NCBI RefSeq assembly: GCF_907165045.1
Contig: NZ_CAJRAU010000012.1
Location: forward strand, 43,177-107,176
Length of the DNA stretch: 64,000 bases
Source: Dyadobacter linearis
Lineage (GTDB): Bacteria > Bacteroidota > Bacteroidia > Cytophagales > Spirosomataceae
Direction of reading: 5' to 3'
Shown here in pieces: positions 7,277 to 16,327 of this stretch (position 1 is the first letter of the stretch; every line of letters starts with the position of its first letter). Both the position numbers and the translations under genes were made by a program. The notes beneath the pieces are model-generated. The model was not told the origin of the DNA. It saw only the letters and a list, made by a program, of their open reading frames with translations, and did not search any database.

Positions 7277-9706
7277 ATGATGAATTTTACATATATAATG
7301 CAAGGCCTGCTTCCACTGCTGGTTTCAGTTTTTGTTCCCATCCAGGTTCTTTCGCAAACTGTCAAGAAAGACGTTGTTGGCAATGTGAAAGACCAAAGCG
7401 GCAACAGGTTGATTGGCGTTAACATCCAGCTGGTAGCCCAAGGGCAACTTACGGACACCTGGTGGGCTGCTAGCGACTCTGTTGGGAACTTTGAATTTGC
7501 CGCGCTTCCACCAGGACGATATCTACTCAACGCTTCAATGATTGGTTTTACACCTGTTAATGACACGATACTTATCCAAGGTAGTATATCAAAAAAACTT
7601 ACCTATAACATGGTGATGAAAGAAGCTGCCTCTGAGCTGACGGCAGTAACGGTAACATCTCGCAAAGAAGCAATTGAAATAGATAAAGGAAAGCTAGTAT
7701 ATAATGTAGGCAATAGTGCAACAAGCGCAGGATCATCTGCGCTGGACTTGCTCCGTAAATTGCCTGGCGTAAGCATCGGGCAAGACGATCAAGTCATGCT
7801 CAAAGGTGCTGGCGGGATCAATGTGATGATCGATGGAAAGATGACTTACCTTTCTGAGCAGCAGCTGGTGCAGCTGTTAAGAAGTATGAGCGGGGAGAGC
7901 ATCGCTAAGATCGAGCTGATCTCTGCACCTGGTGCTGAATTTGACGCGGCAGGCAATGCAGGCATTATCAATTTTGTGACCAAGAAAAATGTGTTTGTAG
8001 GTTATTCGCTGGATGTTTTGTCTGGGATTTCCAAAGGAAAGTTTTGGATGAACAATCAAAACGTAGCGGCAAGCTACCGCAATAGCAAAGTAAACGTCTC
8101 GGGCTCTTTTGACTATAACACGCCGCACCGTTTTATGCAAAGCCAGACCAGTAATACGGTCCTCGATCAAGGACAGCGCATCATCCTTGACCGCAGGCTG
8201 CAAACGCCTACAAAAATTAATTTTTATACCTATAAGGGAAATCTGGACTGGCAGCTTTCGCCAAAACATCAGTTAACTGCCGGATACAACGGTTACCTTG
8301 ACGATTATGTAAAAGACAATGCAATCTCACGTGTCAGCAGATTGGATCAGCAAAACAAACTGATCGGCGTGGTAGAAAGTATCAATTATCTTACAGAGCC
8401 ATACCATTATGATGCGGCAAACCTGGGCTACCAGTTTTTGATTGATAGCGCGGGCAAAAAGCTCACCGCCGATGCGCATTACATTTCATACCGTAACCTT
8501 TCCGATGGGCTGCTAACAACCCGGTATCTGGACGCAAAGGGGCAGGCAGCTGCACCTGATGAGCAGTTACAAGTTCACCAGCCTGGCACTGTCAGCATTA
8601 AATCCATCAAGGCGGATCTGGAACTTCCCTTCACTGGTTTTCATTTAAAAGCAGGCTTGAAGTATGCAGACGTTCGAAACCAGGCTAATTATCGTTTTGA
8701 TTCACTTTCTGCAGGGGAATTCATTGAAGCAGAATCGATGTCGAACCGGTTCCGGTATACCGAGCAGATTGCAGCTGCTTACGCGTCAGTTTCCGGAAAG
8801 CTTGACAAGACACAGTGGGAGGCAGGTCTTCGGTTTGAATCAACAAACGCTAGGGGATACACGTTAGCAAAAGAGATTGACAATAGCTGGAAATATAACC
8901 AGCTTTTCCCATCGCTTTCAGCCCAGCACGAGATCAATAAAAACCACAAAGTCAATTTCTCAGTCAGTCGCCGCATTAACCGTCCTGCATATTCAACCCT
9001 GAACCCTGTCCGGTGGTATTATGATCAATATTTTTATTACTCCGGAAATCCGTACCTGCGGCCGGAAATGGCCTGGATCTACTCGGCGGGTTATACATTA
9101 AAAGACCGATACGTACTTTCGGCCAGCTACTCGACCCGTAGCAACTACCTTTCCCGCAGATTGGTAATCGAAGAAAATACGGGTGCAATCATTAGCCAGA
9201 GCGCTAACCTGGGCAGTATGAGACGTTTTGATTTGACCGCCTCTATTCCCTTGCATTTGCTTAACTTCTGGGATTTACAGCTGACGGCAGGAGCAAGTCA
9301 CACGAGCTACCCGATTCCTCTCTTACAATCCGAAAAAATAACTGCATTATGGGCTGCGAGCGCAATGCTAAGTCAGCAATTCAAATTGCCAGCAGGCTTT
9401 AATGCGGAAATCTCAGCTAACTGGACTTCCCGGGAGCTTTGGGGTATTTATGAGAAGGAAAGCATTTTTTTTACTGACTTTGGCTTGAAAAAATCATTTA
9501 TGAAAGGCAAACTGGATGTCAGATTTGCCTTCACTGATTTTCTTCGGACAAACCGTTACCGTGGACGCTCGCTGACTGACTACATCGATTACCGTTACGA
9601 TGATCTTCCTGACACGCATAGGGCCTCATTTTCGGTTAAATACCATATTGGCGGGCAATTACAGCCTGGCCGGTCCCGCCGCATCGAAGAGCAGGACCGG
9701 CTGTAA
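7277..9706 (+). CDS. Outer-membrane beta-barrel (TonB receptor-like) protein
   Basis: An 809-residue outer-membrane protein with a signal peptide ending near VLSQ, a carboxypeptidase-regulatory-like domain (about residues 30-115, DVVGNVKDQSGNRLIGVNIQ), and a plug-like segment (SSALDLLRKLPGVSIGQDDQVMLKG, GINVMIDGK). The long barrel matches the OMP_b-brl_3 family and ends in aromatic strands. An in-frame ATG at 7247 would add ten residues; I prefer 7277/7280, which follow AAGGTG and begin the signal peptide cleanly. It follows the COG0523 gene closely, so it is likely induced by zinc shortage and may take up zinc or a zinc complex. The substrate is inferred. Confidence 0.82.
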   Translation: MMNFTYIMQGLLPLLVSVFVPIQVLSQTVKKDVVGNVKDQSGNRLIGVNIQLVAQGQLTDTWWAASDSVGNFEFAALPPGRYLLNASMIGFTPVNDTILIQGSISKKLTYNMVMKEAASELTAVTVTSRKEAIEIDKGKLVYNVGNSATSAGSSALDLLRKLPGVSIGQDDQVMLKGAGGINVMIDGKMTYLSEQQLVQLLRSMSGESIAKIELISAPGAEFDAAGNAGIINFVTKKNVFVGYSLDVLSGISKGKFWMNNQNVAASYRNSKVNVSGSFDYNTPHRFMQSQTSNTVLDQGQRIILDRRLQTPTKINFYTYKGNLDWQLSPKHQLTAGYNGYLDDYVKDNAISRVSRLDQQNKLIGVVESINYLTEPYHYDAANLGYQFLIDSAGKKLTADAHYISYRNLSDGLLTTRYLDAKGQAAAPDEQLQVHQPGTVSIKSIKADLELPFTGFHLKAGLKYADVRNQANYRFDSLSAGEFIEAESMSNRFRYTEQIAAAYASVSGKLDKTQWEAGLRFESTNARGYTLAKEIDNSWKYNQLFPSLSAQHEINKNHKVNFSVSRRINRPAYSTLNPVRWYYDQYFYYSGNPYLRPEMAWIYSAGYTLKDRYVLSASYSTRSNYLSRRLVIEENTGAIISQSANLGSMRRFDLTASIPLHLLNFWDLQLTAGASHTSYPIPLLQSEKITALWAASAMLSQQFKLPAGFNAEISANWTSRELWGIYEKESIFFTDFGLKKSFMKGKLDVRFAFTDFLRTNRYRGRSLTDYIDYRYDDLPDTHRASFSVKYHIGGQLQPGRSRRIEEQDRL

Positions 9707-9708
9707 GC

Positions 9709-12159
9709 CTAAAATTTGAAGCTTAATGTCAGCGTCACATTGCGTGGCGCACCGGGAAACAAGCGAAGATAGTTCTGCGCCCCCAGCCAGTGGGTCTTAT
9801 CAAATAGATTGCCCGCATTAACTGCAAGCTGGATATTGCTTTTGGCTGGCGTGTAATAAAGGGCTGCATCAAAAATGGTGAATGCAGGTACTTCAAAACT
9901 GCGCGTAAACCAGGGCACTTTACTTCCCTGATGCTGCACGCCAATCCCGATCCCCAGATCTTTCAAAAATGAAGTACTGCGAAAGTTATAGCGCGTCCAA
10001 AGGTTGGCGCTATGCTTTGGCGTGTTTTGCTTCCGCGCGCCGACCAGGCTTTCGTCCTGGTCACGGGTGATCTCGGCATCGATGAAACTGTATGATGCAT
10101 TCACTTGCCACTCGGGAGTGATGTAGCCCGCCAAATCCCACTCGATCCCGCGGCTGCGCTCCTGTCCGCGCGTCACCAGCCGGTCTGGACTAGCAGGATC
10201 ATTGGCATTCAATAGGATGTTGCTTTGAATAATTTCATAAAAAGCCACATTGAGATGCAGATGATTTTGGAAGAGATCTGTTTTCAATCCCGCTTCTTTC
10301 AGGTTGCTTCTTAAAGGGTCAAACTGGCTGCCGGCTGGCAATGTGCCTGTCTGCGGCATCAAGGTCACCGTGTTGGATTGTGGCTGAAAACCTTCCAGGT
10401 AGGTGCCGTAAACATTGATGGCCTTGTTGATCGCATAGGTCAACCCGACCCTGGGAAGCAGCGCGTTTTTGTGTACCGTCAACGTATTGGGTGCTTTGTA
10501 GTTGGTAATATCTTCAAACCATTCGTTGCGTAAGCTCAACAGCACGCTCAGTTTTCCCAATTGCAACTGCTCCTGGACATAAACCGCATTCGTCGTAGTC
10601 AGCGCAGCTGGAAGTGCTGTCCTTACGTTCAGGTTGTAATCTTGCACGTTGCGGATGGTGTACAATGGATTTTGAAGATCAAAATGGCTAACGTTGGGCC
10701 TTGGAAGCGTTTTGCCTCCTACAGTAATTGTTTGGTAATTCGCTGCATCTGCCAGCACAAACGAGCTTGCCACTGAGCCGTCTTTCAATAAAAAACCTCT
10801 TGCTGCATTTTGCCCGCCGCCTTTGAGCTTATGCCAGCTACTCAAATCATAGCCTGCCAGTAGTTTATGGTTTAACTTGCCCGTGTTAAAGTTGAAGCTG
10901 AAATACGCATTCAAATTGTCGATGTTCCAATACTGCTGGCGCTGTACAAATTGCATAGCTGCAAGACTTGTGACGGGCTGGTTAGTAATATCAGGTGCAA
11001 AAGCATTGGTTGTGCGGTGTTCCTGCAAATCCTCTGTCCATGACTGTTTCATGTAGGAGGCGTTGAAGCTGATCTGCGAAGTCAGCTTATGCGCCAGCGT
11101 TGTCATAATGACCACTTCTTTGGAATTGAAAAAATCGTTGGGCGCACCCAGGTTCAGGCTGGTAGGGGTACTGTTAAGTGCAGTTTCACCGGCAACCGCC
11201 CCGAAGATCGGTTGGCCCCTGTCCAGGGTGCCGCTCATGTTACTATAAATCAATTCTGCATTGATGGCTGTCTTCTCATTGGGAATATAGCTCAGGGAAG
11301 GGGAGAGCAGCAGCGCTTTACTACCAACTATGTCCCGGAAAGAGCGTGCTTGCTGATAAGCGCCATTGACCCGATAAAGCAAAGTTTTAGACTCATTGAG
11401 TGGGCCTGTAAAATCCAGTGTCCCTCGAAATGTGCTGAAACTTCCCGCGCTAAGGCTGGCTTCTTTACGCTGAGTGGCTAGCGGCTTTTTTGTAACCAGG
11501 TTGATGCTGCCGCCCGGATCTACGGATGAAAATGTCGCACTTGCCGGGCCTTTAATCACTTCCACACGCTCGATATTGGCCGTCAGCGGCTGCAAAAAAT
11601 AATACTGCCGGGTACGCATCCCATTGATGATCTGACCTTCTTCGTTCTGGCTAATGCCTCGGATCGAATACTGGTTATAGTAACTGGATGGGATCACCCC
11701 GCTAGCAATTTTGACGGCATCGGCCAGATTAAATGCCTGGCGGTCTGCAATCAACTCCTTTGTGATGGAAGTAATCGACTGTGGAACGTCTTTATTTAAC
11801 GCTGAGATCCTGGTTGCAGAAAAAGAGTAGTCACTATTGTAATCCTTGGCCACGCGCCCGGTCACTTCGACGGTTTGCAGCTGGTTTGCCTGTGGGATTA
11901 ACTCAATTTTCAAAAATTGGCCGGTAGCTACTAAACGCACTGGTTTGTATCCCATCGCGCTAACTTGGATGCTACCTTTTCCTTCCAGAGAAAAACCTCC
12001 CGTCGAGTCAGTAACAGTCCCTGTACCAGAGCCGGTCAATGTGATATTGGCACCCGGGATTTTCCCCCCGGTGGCGACATCAGATACTGAGCCGGAAATG
12101 GTCTGGGCACTAACGTGAAGCCCAATGAGTAGTGAGGAGAAAATAAAAATTTTGATCAT
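9709..12159 (-). CDS. TonB-dependent siderophore-type receptor
   Basis: An 816-residue receptor. It has a signal peptide (MIKIFIFSSLLIGLHVSAQ), a carboxypeptidase-like domain (TISGSVSDVATGGKIPGANI), a plug with SITKELIADRQAFNLADAVK and VEVIKGPASATFSSVDPGGSINLVTKKP, and a 22-strand-type barrel ending in TLTLSFKF. It is of the TIGR01783 siderophore-receptor type. It is the last gene of a four-gene minus-strand operon whose promoter has two Zur-type boxes, so zinc or a metallophore-zinc complex is the likelier cargo than iron. It converges with the other receptor, with three bases between the stops. Confidence 0.88.
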   Translation of the reverse strand: MIKIFIFSSLLIGLHVSAQTISGSVSDVATGGKIPGANITLTGSGTGTVTDSTGGFSLEGKGSIQVSAMGYKPVRLVATGQFLKIELIPQANQLQTVEVTGRVAKDYNSDYSFSATRISALNKDVPQSITSITKELIADRQAFNLADAVKIASGVIPSSYYNQYSIRGISQNEEGQIINGMRTRQYYFLQPLTANIERVEVIKGPASATFSSVDPGGSINLVTKKPLATQRKEASLSAGSFSTFRGTLDFTGPLNESKTLLYRVNGAYQQARSFRDIVGSKALLLSPSLSYIPNEKTAINAELIYSNMSGTLDRGQPIFGAVAGETALNSTPTSLNLGAPNDFFNSKEVVIMTTLAHKLTSQISFNASYMKQSWTEDLQEHRTTNAFAPDITNQPVTSLAAMQFVQRQQYWNIDNLNAYFSFNFNTGKLNHKLLAGYDLSSWHKLKGGGQNAARGFLLKDGSVASSFVLADAANYQTITVGGKTLPRPNVSHFDLQNPLYTIRNVQDYNLNVRTALPAALTTTNAVYVQEQLQLGKLSVLLSLRNEWFEDITNYKAPNTLTVHKNALLPRVGLTYAINKAINVYGTYLEGFQPQSNTVTLMPQTGTLPAGSQFDPLRSNLKEAGLKTDLFQNHLHLNVAFYEIIQSNILLNANDPASPDRLVTRGQERSRGIEWDLAGYITPEWQVNASYSFIDAEITRDQDESLVGARKQNTPKHSANLWTRYNFRSTSFLKDLGIGIGVQHQGSKVPWFTRSFEVPAFTIFDAALYYTPAKSNIQLAVNAGNLFDKTHWLGAQNYLRLFPGAPRNVTLTLSFKF

Positions 12160-12190
12160 AGTTATGTCAGCTTGGGTGGGATACTCGGAA

Positions 12191-12886
12191 TTAAACAGTT
12201 TTCAAATAAAGACTTTCAAGCTCGTTGGCCGAAATCATGCTGGCATCAATCACCGATTCTAGATTGCCCTCCTTCATGATCCCGATCCGGCTTGCTACTT
12301 CCTTGGCCCTGAAAATATCATGGGTTGCCATCAGTATCGCTGTTCCATTTGCCGCCAGCGACTGGATGATCTGGGAAAATTCGTTGGACGCTTTGGGATC
12401 AAGTCCGCTGGTGGGCTCATCAAGGAGGAGCACTTTTGCTTTTTTAGCGACCGCGATAGCGATACCTACTTTTTGCCGCATTCCCTTTGAATACCCGGCC
12501 AGTCTTTGATCAAAGGCCTGGGCTTGCAGGCCGGCCGTTGTAAGCAGTCCGCCCAACTCCTTCTTTGAATAATCAAAACCAGCCAGTGAAGAGAAGTATT
12601 CCAGGTTTTCCAGCCCGGTCAGGTTCGGGTAGAGCATCACCGTCTCAGGGATATAGGCAAGGTACTTTTTAATCTCCTGGGGATTTTCAGCAACCGAGAT
12701 TCCATTAATGGATGCGCTACCTTCGGTGGGCTCAATGAAACCTAAAAACAGATTGATGGTCGTGGTTTTTCCGGCACCGTTCTGACCCAGCAGTGCAAAA
12801 ATTTCACCTGGCTGAATGCTCAGGTTCAGCTTATTTAAAGCAGTATGGCTGCCATAGCGTTTTGTAAGGTTTTTAGCTTCAAGCAT
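12191..12886 (-). CDS. ABC transporter ATP-binding protein
   Basis: A 231-residue ATPase with Walker A GQNGAGKTT (near 34), Q-loop region AYIPETVMLY, signature YSKGMRQKVGIA, Walker B VLLLDEPTSGLD and H-loop ATHD. The YSKGM signature is typical of ABC-2/CcmA/NosF-type exporters rather than binding-protein-dependent importers. Its start overlaps the end of the upstream permease by 8 bases and the TonB receptor gene follows after 31 bases, so all are one operon. It should power the two ABC-2 permeases encoded upstream. Confidence 0.92.
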   Translation of the reverse strand: MLEAKNLTKRYGSHTALNKLNLSIQPGEIFALLGQNGAGKTTTINLFLGFIEPTEGSASINGISVAENPQEIKKYLAYIPETVMLYPNLTGLENLEYFSSLAGFDYSKKELGGLLTTAGLQAQAFDQRLAGYSKGMRQKVGIAIAVAKKAKVLLLDEPTSGLDPKASNEFSQIIQSLAANGTAILMATHDIFRAKEVASRIGIMKEGNLESVIDASMISANELESLYLKTV

Positions 12887-14270
12887 TTTGAATGTCTTTT
12901 ATTTTGATAAAATTTCTTTTAAACAAGATCTGGGCAGCTATTAATGAACCTGCTGCCCAGATCAGGATTGCAATCATCCCGCCCCTGACGGGTTCTTGCA
13001 GGTATTGGTTGGGCCTGTAAGCCGGGTAGCCAGCCCAGTTGATGCTTTCAGTGGGCGTGTCTTCAAAAATGAAAGGGTAGAAGTACTCCCGGATCTGCCT
13101 GTGGTGGGCTTTTACGGATTGCAGGTAACGAATGTGGCTGGTAAGGTCCGTGTTGGCTACTTTATTCAGTGACTGCTGGGCTGCAATCACTGGATTGAAC
13201 CTGGCAATGCGCTCTGAAAGCGTTTGTCTTTGCATTAACTTTTCAAAAAGCTTTTCTGAGGAGTTGGCTGATTCCAGATCCCCTGAAAACTGCATGGCAT
13301 AATACCAGCCCGGAGAGTACTTGTCTTCCGATATCGCGTATTTGCGGTACTGTGGATACACAGCATAGAACTTTTCCATCGTGGGCTTTTTAGGCTGATC
13401 CCATTTTGCATGATACCCTTCCCGCTGCCGAATCGCCGTTTCAGCTGCTTCGGGCACAGGTATGCTGTTATTAACAGCAATATTTGCCACACCTGGAAAA
13501 AGGATTGCCAGAAAAATCCAGATGCAGACCAGCGTAGTTGCATTGAATGAAGAACTCTTGCCCAAAGCAATAACCAGTACTGAGATTGTGAACCAGAACA
13601 ATACGTAAAGCAACACGACAAGTAGCAGCTGAAACGTAGGCGCTGAAACGGGAAGCTGCAATGCAACAACTGCTGTCAAAAAGACCAGCAACGTAGTTGT
13701 TAGAATAATTGCCAGTCGAACCAGGAGCTTACCCGCAATGGCTGCGCCAATGCTATCGCTGGTTGTCCGGACTATTTTCCACACGCCATTTTCCTGTTCT
13801 TCCGAAAGCACATTATAAGTAAATGCAATGATCAACAGTGGGAAAAGAAATATGAAAACAAAGGATGCATCCAGGTTGCCAACTAGCAGCGTGAGCGGGT
13901 TGGTGAGCTCCGAGTCGTAAAGCTGGCCTTCAATGGCCAACATTTTGACCTTCAATGTGAAGGGGTTCACATCCCGTTGCCCGATCGAGAATTTTTCCCA
14001 GGGCGATGCAGGGTTGGTCGTGTAAAAGAAAGGATAATAGGCGGTGGAACCCACCATTTTTCCTGTTCCGTGTCTGGCAATTTCTTGCAAATGGTGTTTT
14101 TGCACGTCAGGCACGAATGCTATGGTTTTCTGCTGGCGATCGATTACCTGGTTGCCATGATAAAAGCTGTAAAAGCCAAAAAGCAACAAGCTGATCGCTC
14201 CGATAAGCACGGTTTTTCCCAGCAGGAAATTTTTGATTTCCAGAAATAGGACTTTCATATTTATTTTCAT
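12879..14270 (-). CDS. ABC-2 type permease (DUF3526-like), second subunit
   Basis: A 463-residue membrane protein. It has a first membrane span near residues 17-35 (KTVLIGAISLLLFGFYSFY), a large extracytoplasmic domain with many charged and aromatic residues, a cluster of five spans (about 130-270) and a last span near 430-450. The layout matches DUF3526/NosY-type ABC-2 permeases. The ATG at 14270 overlaps the stop of the preceding permease as ATGA, indicating translational coupling; an ATG at 14258 is an alternative. Longer frames to 14330 lie inside the upstream gene. With its partner and the ATPase it would form a heterodimeric transporter. Confidence 0.85.
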   Translation of the reverse strand: MKINMKVLFLEIKNFLLGKTVLIGAISLLLFGFYSFYHGNQVIDRQQKTIAFVPDVQKHHLQEIARHGTGKMVGSTAYYPFFYTTNPASPWEKFSIGQRDVNPFTLKVKMLAIEGQLYDSELTNPLTLLVGNLDASFVFIFLFPLLIIAFTYNVLSEEQENGVWKIVRTTSDSIGAAIAGKLLVRLAIILTTTLLVFLTAVVALQLPVSAPTFQLLLVVLLYVLFWFTISVLVIALGKSSSFNATTLVCIWIFLAILFPGVANIAVNNSIPVPEAAETAIRQREGYHAKWDQPKKPTMEKFYAVYPQYRKYAISEDKYSPGWYYAMQFSGDLESANSSEKLFEKLMQRQTLSERIARFNPVIAAQQSLNKVANTDLTSHIRYLQSVKAHHRQIREYFYPFIFEDTPTESINWAGYPAYRPNQYLQEPVRGGMIAILIWAAGSLIAAQILFKRNFIKIKDIQNA

Positions 14271-15706
14271 AACTGGTAAGCTCGTTTGGAGGAAACATAG
14301 GTCAATGCACCAAATCCCGCTAAAACCCACGCAAGCAGCGCAGTCAGACTTAAACCGCCGGCAGTCAGGTTTTGGTTGATGGTTAAAGGCTGGAAGGCAA
14401 AGTCAGGTTGCTCCTGCCAGTTTTTGGCGCTAACCTTTTGTTTGCTATCGTTTTGGTATTTGATCTGGGTCAAATGAATCTCATTGAGCTTTTTAGTTTT
14501 CTCGAAACGGTATTTTTCTGTTTGCTTTTGAAATGCTGTGAAACTATCAAAGTCGGTACCTGAAAGGTTCATAGAGATGTTACGGATCGCCAGGTAAGGG
14601 TCGATAAAGCTCAGTACCGAGGATACAGCATTTTGCGATTTGTAAATGCTAATCAGCCGATCGAAATGTTCATTGAAGATGTTTGATGATATGTTTTCAC
14701 CTTCCTGCATAACCAGCGCACCATAATTAACAGGTAGATGTGAGATCGAATCCACGCCGTATTTTTTTAAGGTATTAGCTTTCAAACTGGCAAAATGTGG
14801 ATCGTCTGGATCGTGGCTGTCACCTTGCTCGCTTACATCTTGCTCAATAGCCTGCTCAAAAGCAATTTTACCGGGAGCCTCGTGCAAGCTGCCTCCGAGC
14901 GACTGGGCGCTTTTGGGAATGACAATGAAGAACAGCATCCAGATCAGCACCAAGACCATCAATGCATTTTTGGAAGATTTGCTCATTGCCGATACAGCGA
15001 CTACCAATATCGTAATGATCAGAAAATAGAGCGCATACAAAAATGTCAGCAGTAGCGTGCGCAGTAGTGTTTCTCCTTGAATCTCACCAGTAATGAGCAG
15101 GTTGCCAGCGATCAGGCTTACCAGTAGCAAGGGTAAAAACAATGCCCAGACGACAGCGGTTAGCCCGGCCGTTTTGCCAATAAGAATATCCAGGTAGGAC
15201 GCCTTTTGGCAAAGCAATATTTTGAGCACACCATTCTGTTTGAGCCCGGATATGGTCTGAAAGCCAATAAAAATGATAAACAGTGGCACGAGCAGTTGCA
15301 GCACCATGGCCATGCTAAGCTCGCCAAACCGCAGCATTCCATTGGAAAAGCCTGCTTCGCTCATGTTGACCGTATTTTGCCGGTGTGCTTCCAGAAACAC
15401 AGAATTGCCCACGTAACTGTCCAAACCAAAATCAAAAAAGCTAAGCGGGGATTTTTCACGAAAAACCATGTAACCATAATGGGCAACACGGTGCGGGTGC
15501 CGGTTGGGCTGGCTCATCCATTGGTCGTGCACCTGCTGATGCGCGTTTTTTTGCTGATGGTTGAATTTGCTTACATACTGCCAGCCTGTAAATGTGGCGA
15601 GTAAAGAAACAACCAGCAATACGGAAAACAATGCAAGCGGGATCTTACTACGGAAAATGGAAGCCCACTCCTGGCGGGCGATGATGGTAATGAATTTGAA
15701 ATGCAT
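14267..15706 (-). CDS. ABC-2 type permease (DUF3526), first subunit
   Basis: A 479-residue membrane protein, first gene of the operon. A span near residues 24-44 is followed by a large periplasmic loop. That loop opens with a histidine-rich stretch (NHQQKNAHQQVHDQW, then RHPHRVAHYGYMVF); the PHRxAHYG motif is typical of DUF3526 proteins. Spans follow at about 145-275 and 455-470. Two Zur-type boxes lie 61 and 98 bases upstream of the start. DUF3526 transporters have no settled substrate; the zinc-box control and operon with a TonB receptor point to metal or metallophore handling in the envelope. Confidence 0.85.
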   Translation of the reverse strand: MHFKFITIIARQEWASIFRSKIPLALFSVLLVVSLLATFTGWQYVSKFNHQQKNAHQQVHDQWMSQPNRHPHRVAHYGYMVFREKSPLSFFDFGLDSYVGNSVFLEAHRQNTVNMSEAGFSNGMLRFGELSMAMVLQLLVPLFIIFIGFQTISGLKQNGVLKILLCQKASYLDILIGKTAGLTAVVWALFLPLLLVSLIAGNLLITGEIQGETLLRTLLLTFLYALYFLIITILVVAVSAMSKSSKNALMVLVLIWMLFFIVIPKSAQSLGGSLHEAPGKIAFEQAIEQDVSEQGDSHDPDDPHFASLKANTLKKYGVDSISHLPVNYGALVMQEGENISSNIFNEHFDRLISIYKSQNAVSSVLSFIDPYLAIRNISMNLSGTDFDSFTAFQKQTEKYRFEKTKKLNEIHLTQIKYQNDSKQKVSAKNWQEQPDFAFQPLTINQNLTAGGLSLTALLAWVLAGFGALTYVSSKRAYQL

Positions 15707-15766
15707 TGTATATATGTATTCGTATATCGCAAGTACTGCACCAGATTCTCGATGCAGTATGCTAGA

Positions 15767-15781
15767 TGCAACCGCGTTGCA
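15767..15781. promoter_or_regulatory. Zur-type box, proximal, ABC operon
   Basis: TGCAAC-CGC-GTTGCA is a perfect 6+3+6 palindrome, 61 bases upstream of the first permease gene on the minus strand. Confidence 0.72.
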
Positions 15782-15803
15782 ATTTAGATAGATTACATTT
15801 TTT

Positions 15804-15820
15804 TTGCATCATAGTTGCAA
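15804..15820. promoter_or_regulatory. Zur-type box, distal, ABC operon
   Basis: TTGCATC-ATA-GTTGCAA matches the consensus with one mismatch in the left arm. Its centre is 38 bases from that of the box at 15767, so two repressor dimers could bind about 3.5 helical turns apart. Confidence 0.65.
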
Positions 15821-15859
15821 AGATAAATTTAAGGTAGGATCCGGCTACAAAGTGAGGAT

Positions 15860-15897
15860 TATGTAACCGCTTTGATGTGTTTAGAAATTCGGTCGTT
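15860..15897 (+). repeat. Diverged direct repeat, copy A
   Basis: Starting with ATGTAACCGCTTTGA and containing AAATTCGGT, this sequence matches the copy at 35970-36007 at about 31 of 36 positions in the same orientation. The two copies bracket the 20 kb region with the mannan locus. Confidence 0.6.
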
Positions 15898-15906
15898 AAA
15901 ATGTAA

Positions 15907-16239
15907 TTGGTGCTGGATGATCGTTTAAAGATTTATCCTAAAACGAAGCCAGTCAGCACGAGCAACCACCTCCCTATCTTACAAAGTGCTTTGACAAACT
16001 ATCAATTGATTGACATTCACTACGAGTCGGCTCAAAACGAAGCAACTTCAAGGCAAGTACAACCTTTCGCACTGCTCCTGAGTACAGAAGCCGATTGGCT
16101 TCTAGTCGGTTGGTGTCGATTACGGCAAGGCTTTCGTATTTTTCGGCTAGATCGAATCTCATCTCTTCACGTGCTAAACCTTTACTTTAAGCCTCATTCC
16201 ATTACGCTGAAGCAATATTTCGATACACTTGGAGAATAA
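15907..16239 (+). pseudogene. Truncated YafY-type WYL-domain regulator
   Basis: A 110-residue remnant. From about residue 22 it reads as the WYL domain of YafY-like regulators (LPILQSALTNYQLIDIHYES, PFALLLSTEADWLLVGWCRL, FRIFRLDRISSLHVL). The N-terminal winged helix-turn-helix expected in this family (about 300 residues) is absent, and the frame opens only with a TTG just after the repeat copy at 15860. The gene has therefore lost its 5' half at the edge of the inserted region. WYL regulators often sit beside the gene they control, here the NmrA-like pseudogene. Confidence 0.65.
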
Positions 16240-16327
16240 ATAAAAAGACCCCTGACATACCTTTGTCACACGAGCAGGCTACGTTTGGCCATCTAAACAA
16301 TCATTTATTCCACCAAACGAAAAGCGT

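Noticed and set aside
7030..7566. Long minus-strand frame opposite the COG0523/receptor junction
   Set aside because: It is antisense to two clear genes and its composition mirrors them.
15206..15604. 132-codon plus-strand frame opposite the first permease
   Set aside because: Shadow of a well-supported membrane protein gene.
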